From NCBI RefSeq assembly GCF_014651715.1, contig NZ_BMXK01000006.1, positions 175,807 through 239,806 of the forward strand: a stretch of DNA of 64,000 nucleotides. The letters run 5' to 3'. The stretch is from Zhihengliuella salsuginis (lineage in GTDB: Bacteria; Actinomycetota; Actinomycetes; Actinomycetales; Micrococcaceae). Positions 61,141-64,000 of the stretch are shown here, one piece after another. Position 1 is the first letter of the stretch; each line of letters begins with the position of its first letter. A program made the translations under genes and the position numbers. The notes beneath the pieces are model-generated. The model searched no databases, was not told where the DNA came from, and saw only the letters and a list, made by a program, of their open reading frames with translations.

Positions 61141-61167
61141 TCGGTCCCGTCGGCACCAGGTGACGAT

Positions 61168-61211
61168 GCCGGCCCCTCTCTCCGCCTGAAACAGCGGGGA
61201 GAGGGGTCGGC
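61168..61211 (+). terminator. Hairpin terminator after binding protein 3
   Basis: An 18-bp stem with two G-T pairs (61168-61185 with 61194-61211) and an 8-base loop, 27 bp after the stop. Confidence 0.8.
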
Positions 61212-61301
61212 ATTCGTTCATGGACCCGTCACCGGAACGATGCGCACGTTCTCGTGTCGGGGGTGAAAGACTGGTCCCACGACCGCACAGGAGGACACCG
61301 C

Positions 61302-62321
61302 ATGGCGACTGCACCGGGAACCGGGAAACGGGCCACGATCATCGAAGTGGCGAAGCTGGCCGGGGTCTCCCACCAGACGGTGTCCCGGTACCTGAGGTCG
61401 GACACGGGCATGCGGCCGGAGACCCGCGAGAAGATCCGCGACGCGATCGCCGAGCTCGGTTACCGCCCCAACATCGCCGCCCGCGCCATGCGGGACCGCC
61501 GCACCGGCCGGCTCGCGCTCCTGCTCCCGACGGATGCCGCGATCAGCGCCCTGGAGGTCCTCGAGGGGGCGACGGAGGCCGCCAGCGCCCACGGCTACGT
61601 GGTCGAGGCCGTCACCCTCGGCGGGCAGGCGGAGAAGCGGCACCTGCGCGTGCTCGAGCTCGCCGACTGCGGGCTGTTCGAGGGCCTGGTGTCGCTGACT
61701 CCGGTGCCCGAGGTCGAGCAGCTCGCGCCGACGATGTCGACACCGGTCGCCGTGGAGACCCGCTACGACGAGTCGATGCGCGGCATCGGCGAACTCGCAA
61801 ACGCCTCCCGCATCACCGACCTGATCGAGGGCCTGGCGGACCGGGGTCACACGACGTTCCTGCATGTCGCCGGCAACTACACCAACACGTCGGCCCGCTA
61901 CCGGCGCGACGTCTACCTGGAGACGATCGAGCGCCTGGGGCTCGTCTCGCGCGGCGTGATCGAGACCGACTGGGATCCGCAGCGGGCGCGCCACGGCATC
62001 GCGAATCTGCCTGAAGGCGCCGGGGTCACGGCAGTCATCGCCGCCAACGATCAGCTGGCGGCCGGCGTTCTCGCGGGGGCTGCGGATCGCGGGTGGAGCG
62101 TGCCGGACGACCTCAGCGTCACCGGCTGGGACAACAGCGTCGTCGGGGCCACCATGCCGCCCGGGCTGACGAGCGTGTCCGTCGACTACCGGCTGATCGG
62201 CCGCCGCGCGATCCGCCGCCTGCTCCTGCTCCTCGATGTCGAGGACCCCGGCGGGGCCGAGGATGGCAGCCTCACCGAGGTGATCTGGCGCGGTTCGACC
62301 GGGCCGGGCCCCGCCGCCTGA
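61302..62321 (+). CDS. LacI-family regulator 2
   Basis: 339 residues: helix-turn-helix TIIEVAKLAGVSHQTVSRYL, hinge NIAARAMRDRRTG, and a sensor domain ending LSVTGWDNSVVGATMPPGLTSVSVDY. The recognition helix (HQTVSRYL) differs from that of regulator 1 (QATASRVL), so it probably reads a different or overlapping site. ATG 61302 follows AGGAGG. No copy of the 14-bp operator lies directly in front of it. It closes the carbohydrate locus. Confidence 0.82.
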   Translation: MATAPGTGKRATIIEVAKLAGVSHQTVSRYLRSDTGMRPETREKIRDAIAELGYRPNIAARAMRDRRTGRLALLLPTDAAISALEVLEGATEAASAHGYVVEAVTLGGQAEKRHLRVLELADCGLFEGLVSLTPVPEVEQLAPTMSTPVAVETRYDESMRGIGELANASRITDLIEGLADRGHTTFLHVAGNYTNTSARYRRDVYLETIERLGLVSRGVIETDWDPQRARHGIANLPEGAGVTAVIAANDQLAAGVLAGAADRGWSVPDDLSVTGWDNSVVGATMPPGLTSVSVDYRLIGRRAIRRLLLLLDVEDPGGAEDGSLTEVIWRGSTGPGPAA

Positions 62322-62339
62322 GCCGCGCGGCCAGAAACA

Positions 62340-62600
62340 GGCTCTTCCCAGATGAGGGTGCAGATCGGCCGGGCGCGTCGGTCCGCAGATAGACGTCGAG
62401 ATCTCCCGACGATGGAGGTTCCTACGCCATCCATCCGAAAGACCTCGACGTGACCGACACTACCCCGCCGGCCGGCTTCGGCCGCCCTGACCTGACCGCC
62501 TTCGCGTCTTATCCCAATCGGCTCTGATCGGGTCTGCTGATCCTCTCGACGAGAACGCAGCAACATCACAGCCACCCAACCCCGACCGTTCGGGAAGCCG
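62340..62600 (+). mobile_element. Decayed, internally deleted ISL3-family element
   Basis: The left end GGCTCTTCC with GGGTGCA a few bases on resembles the terminal repeats of ISL3 elements such as IS31831. A GTG start at 62451 opens VTDTTPPAGFGRPDLTAFA, close to the PDLTTF start of ISL3 transposases, but stops after 25 codons (62525-62527). CACCC...GGGAAG near 62577-62599 could be the degraded right end. The transposase body is missing. No clear target-site duplication was found. The remaining bases to 62733 hold nothing recognisable. Confidence 0.5.
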
Positions 62601-62733
62601 GGACACGTCACATGGCCTGTGCTGCGGGCGTGTCGAGTTGGTCGTCCAGGGGCGACGCAGGAGCGTCGACGCGACGTGCTGAGAGGTGGTTCCAACCGGG
62701 CGTTAGGACACCGGCTACAGGCATGGCGATAGG
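62601..62733. other. Non-coding remainder of the 412-bp gap
   Basis: Between the IS relic and the stop of the AraC-type gene. No gene, and only weak short repeats such as GTCG/CGAC around 62640-62660. Confidence 0.4.
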
Positions 62734-63675
62734 TCAGGAACGGCGTCGCTCCCTACGCAGGAGGGAGCGCAGAGTCTCGGCGTTCGCGTAGCCGACCCGT
62801 AGCGCGATCTCGGCGGAGGTGAGGTCCGTGGTTGCTGAGAGGTGCCGAGCTCGTTCGATGCGAAGCCGTTGGACGAAGCCGAGCGGAGTGAGGTTGAGCG
62901 CCGCACGGACTCGTCGTTCGAGGGTGCGCCGGCTGGTGCCGAGCGACTGCGCGACGAAGGCGACGTTGAACGGTTCGTCCAGGCGGGCGCGCACGAAGCG
63001 TTCGAACTCGACGACGATCGGGTCCTCGTGCCGGAGATGTTCGTAGGCGACGAAGGCCGCCTGCGACGGACGCTCGTCGATGATGAGGAGCTTGGCGACA
63101 TGTTGGGCCAGGTCGGGGCTGATCGATCGCACGAGTGAGAGCGCGAGGTCGATGTGGGCGAACGCGGCGCCGGCGGTGACGAGGTTCCCGTCGACCACGA
63201 CCATGGTGTCGAGATCGAGGGCGACGGTCGGATAGCGCTTCAGGAACTCCGGCCCCAGGAACCAGCTGGTCGTCGCCCTCCGATGATGCATCCGTCCGGT
63301 CTCGGCGACAGCGAACACGCCGGTGCACGCCGCGGCGATCCGGGTGGTCGCCTCGTCGAGGCGCCCGAGCGAGGCGATGACCGAACGAGCATCTCGGCTC
63401 TGGAGGGCGTCGTTGGTAGCGGCGGCCGTAAGGGTTCCAAGCGCAGGGACGACGACCACGTCGAACTCTCCGGACTCCGACAGCGGCTGGTCCACCGACA
63501 GGGTCATCGATGCCGTCGTGGTCACTCGCCGTTTCGGTCCGAGGATGGCGAGTTCGATCGGGTCGATCCGCGGGTCGACATCGCCGCGAGCTCCGTCGGC
63601 CACCCGCACGATGTCGATGATCGACGCGATAGCCGAACCGAAGCAGCCGTCGATCGCAATCAGTCCGATACGCAT
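62734..63675 (-). CDS. AraC-family regulator with DJ-1/PfpI domain (GlxA-like)
   Basis: 313 residues. A DJ-1/PfpI-like amidotransferase-fold domain covers 1-190 (MRIGLIAIDGCFGSAIASI, then RIAAACTGVFAVAETG with Cys at the nucleophile elbow). Two AraC helix-turn-helix motifs follow (VAFVAQSLGTSRRTLERRVRAAL, SAEIALRVGYANAETLRSLLRR). ATG 63675 gives the family start; there is no ribosome site and an AT-rich stretch lies just upstream, so the transcript could be leaderless. Divergent from the small monooxygenase, its likely target. Confidence 0.83.
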   Translation of the reverse strand: MRIGLIAIDGCFGSAIASIIDIVRVADGARGDVDPRIDPIELAILGPKRRVTTTASMTLSVDQPLSESGEFDVVVVPALGTLTAAATNDALQSRDARSVIASLGRLDEATTRIAAACTGVFAVAETGRMHHRRATTSWFLGPEFLKRYPTVALDLDTMVVVDGNLVTAGAAFAHIDLALSLVRSISPDLAQHVAKLLIIDERPSQAAFVAYEHLRHEDPIVVEFERFVRARLDEPFNVAFVAQSLGTSRRTLERRVRAALNLTPLGFVQRLRIERARHLSATTDLTSAEIALRVGYANAETLRSLLRRERRRS

Positions 63676-63782
63676 GACGTAAACAATAGCAATACTGCCG
63701 TATACGCCACTACCCACCGGCCCTCGCTCGTCATACACTGAACTCGTCCCACGAAGAACCACGACTTCAAGGAGAATCCCTC

Positions 63783-64000
63783 ATGTCAACACCCGCATCA
63801 CTTCCGTATGCCTTCGTCGCCAAGGTCGTCGCGGCCGATGGACAGCACGACGCGCTCGCCGATCTGCTCGCTGGCGCTGTCGCACTCGCCAACGAAGAAG
63901 TAGGAACGATTGTCTGGTTCGCGGTCAGGACCCACGCCGACACCTTCTGGATCTTCGATGCATTCCCCGACGAGGCCGCTCGCGACGCCCACGCCAACGG
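63783..64000 (+). CDS. ABM-domain monooxygenase, 3' end beyond the window
   Basis: 72 codons visible. ABM fold as in YgiN-like quinol monooxygenases: AFVAKVVAADGQHDALADLLAGAVALANEE, then TIVWFAVRTHADTFWIFDAFPDEAARDAHANG with the conserved F-W-I-F-D-x-F-x-D strand. ATG follows AAGGAG. Divergent from the GlxA-like regulator, 107 bp between starts. Not closely similar to the ABM protein at 4028. Confidence 0.78.
   Translation, partial: MSTPASLPYAFVAKVVAADGQHDALADLLAGAVALANEEVGTIVWFAVRTHADTFWIFDAFPDEAARDAHAN

Noticed and set aside
1..64000. CRISPR arrays, tRNA or rRNA genes
   Set aside because: None was seen on reading through: no regularly spaced direct repeats and no recognisable T-loop consensus or rRNA stretch. 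tRNAscan or Infernal would be needed to exclude them fully.

Overview
The window is high-GC throughout (roughly 70%) and gene-dense, with ATGA/GTGA stop-start overlaps and GTG starts. It carries an actinobacterial type VII secretion locus, a HemD/winged-helix regulator of the NnaR type, and GlnR-like and IdeR-like boxes. This points to an actinomycete of the order Micrococcales, most likely a soil or plant-associated member of the Micrococcaceae (Arthrobacter-like). The genus is an inference from gene content; no marker gene is present to fix it.

Layout. 1-4.4 kb: end of a beta-ketoadipate operon (thiolase, CoA-transferase A and B, IclR regulator), then an LLM flavin oxidoreductase and a small monooxygenase. 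4.4-11.5 kb: cold-shock protein, then nitrite assimilation, with nirD and a sirohydrochlorin chelatase facing away from nirB-cobA-nnaR. The 359-bp region between them holds GTTTC/GTGAC pentamers phased at 11 bp that look like GlnR sites. 11.5-19.3 kb: a compact type VII secretion locus (two WXG100-like proteins, a small membrane protein, EccD, a MinD-like protein, EccC) with no EccB, EccE or mycosin in it. 19.3-28 kb: housekeeping and stress genes (DUF1697, MFS exporter with divergent TetR, lipoprotein, Tex, KefB-like antiporter, ferritin with IdeR-like boxes, Hsp15-like S4 protein). 28-31 kb: exported amidohydrolase and AtoE-type transporter.

31-62.3 kb is a large carbohydrate locus that I read as a rhamnogalacturonan-I (pectin) utilisation locus. 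Its centre is a 1755-residue secreted protein joining an SGNH acetylesterase to a PL11 rhamnogalacturonan lyase. Around it are one pair of ABC sugar permeases, three closely related lipoprotein solute-binding proteins, glycerate kinase, an enolase-superfamily dehydratase, three Gfo/Idh/MocA oxidoreductases (one fused to a PmoA-like domain), two TIM-barrel isomerases, a DUF993 protein, a DUF2264 protein, an M24 peptidase-fold protein, a sodium-solute symporter with a 45-residue partner, and two LacI regulators. Seven copies of a 14-bp LacI-type operator (GGAAANCGCTTTCC) and several CRP/GlxR-like dyads (GTGA-N6-TCAC) tie the units into one regulon. No transporter ATPase, GH105 or GH28 gene is in the locus, so a shared ATPase must come from elsewhere and hydrolysis of the imported oligosaccharide may run through the oxidoreductase/isomerase enzymes.

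62.3-64 kb: a small decayed ISL3-type element, a GlxA-like AraC regulator and the start of a second small monooxygenase, with somewhat lower GC, suggesting the edge of an acquired segment.
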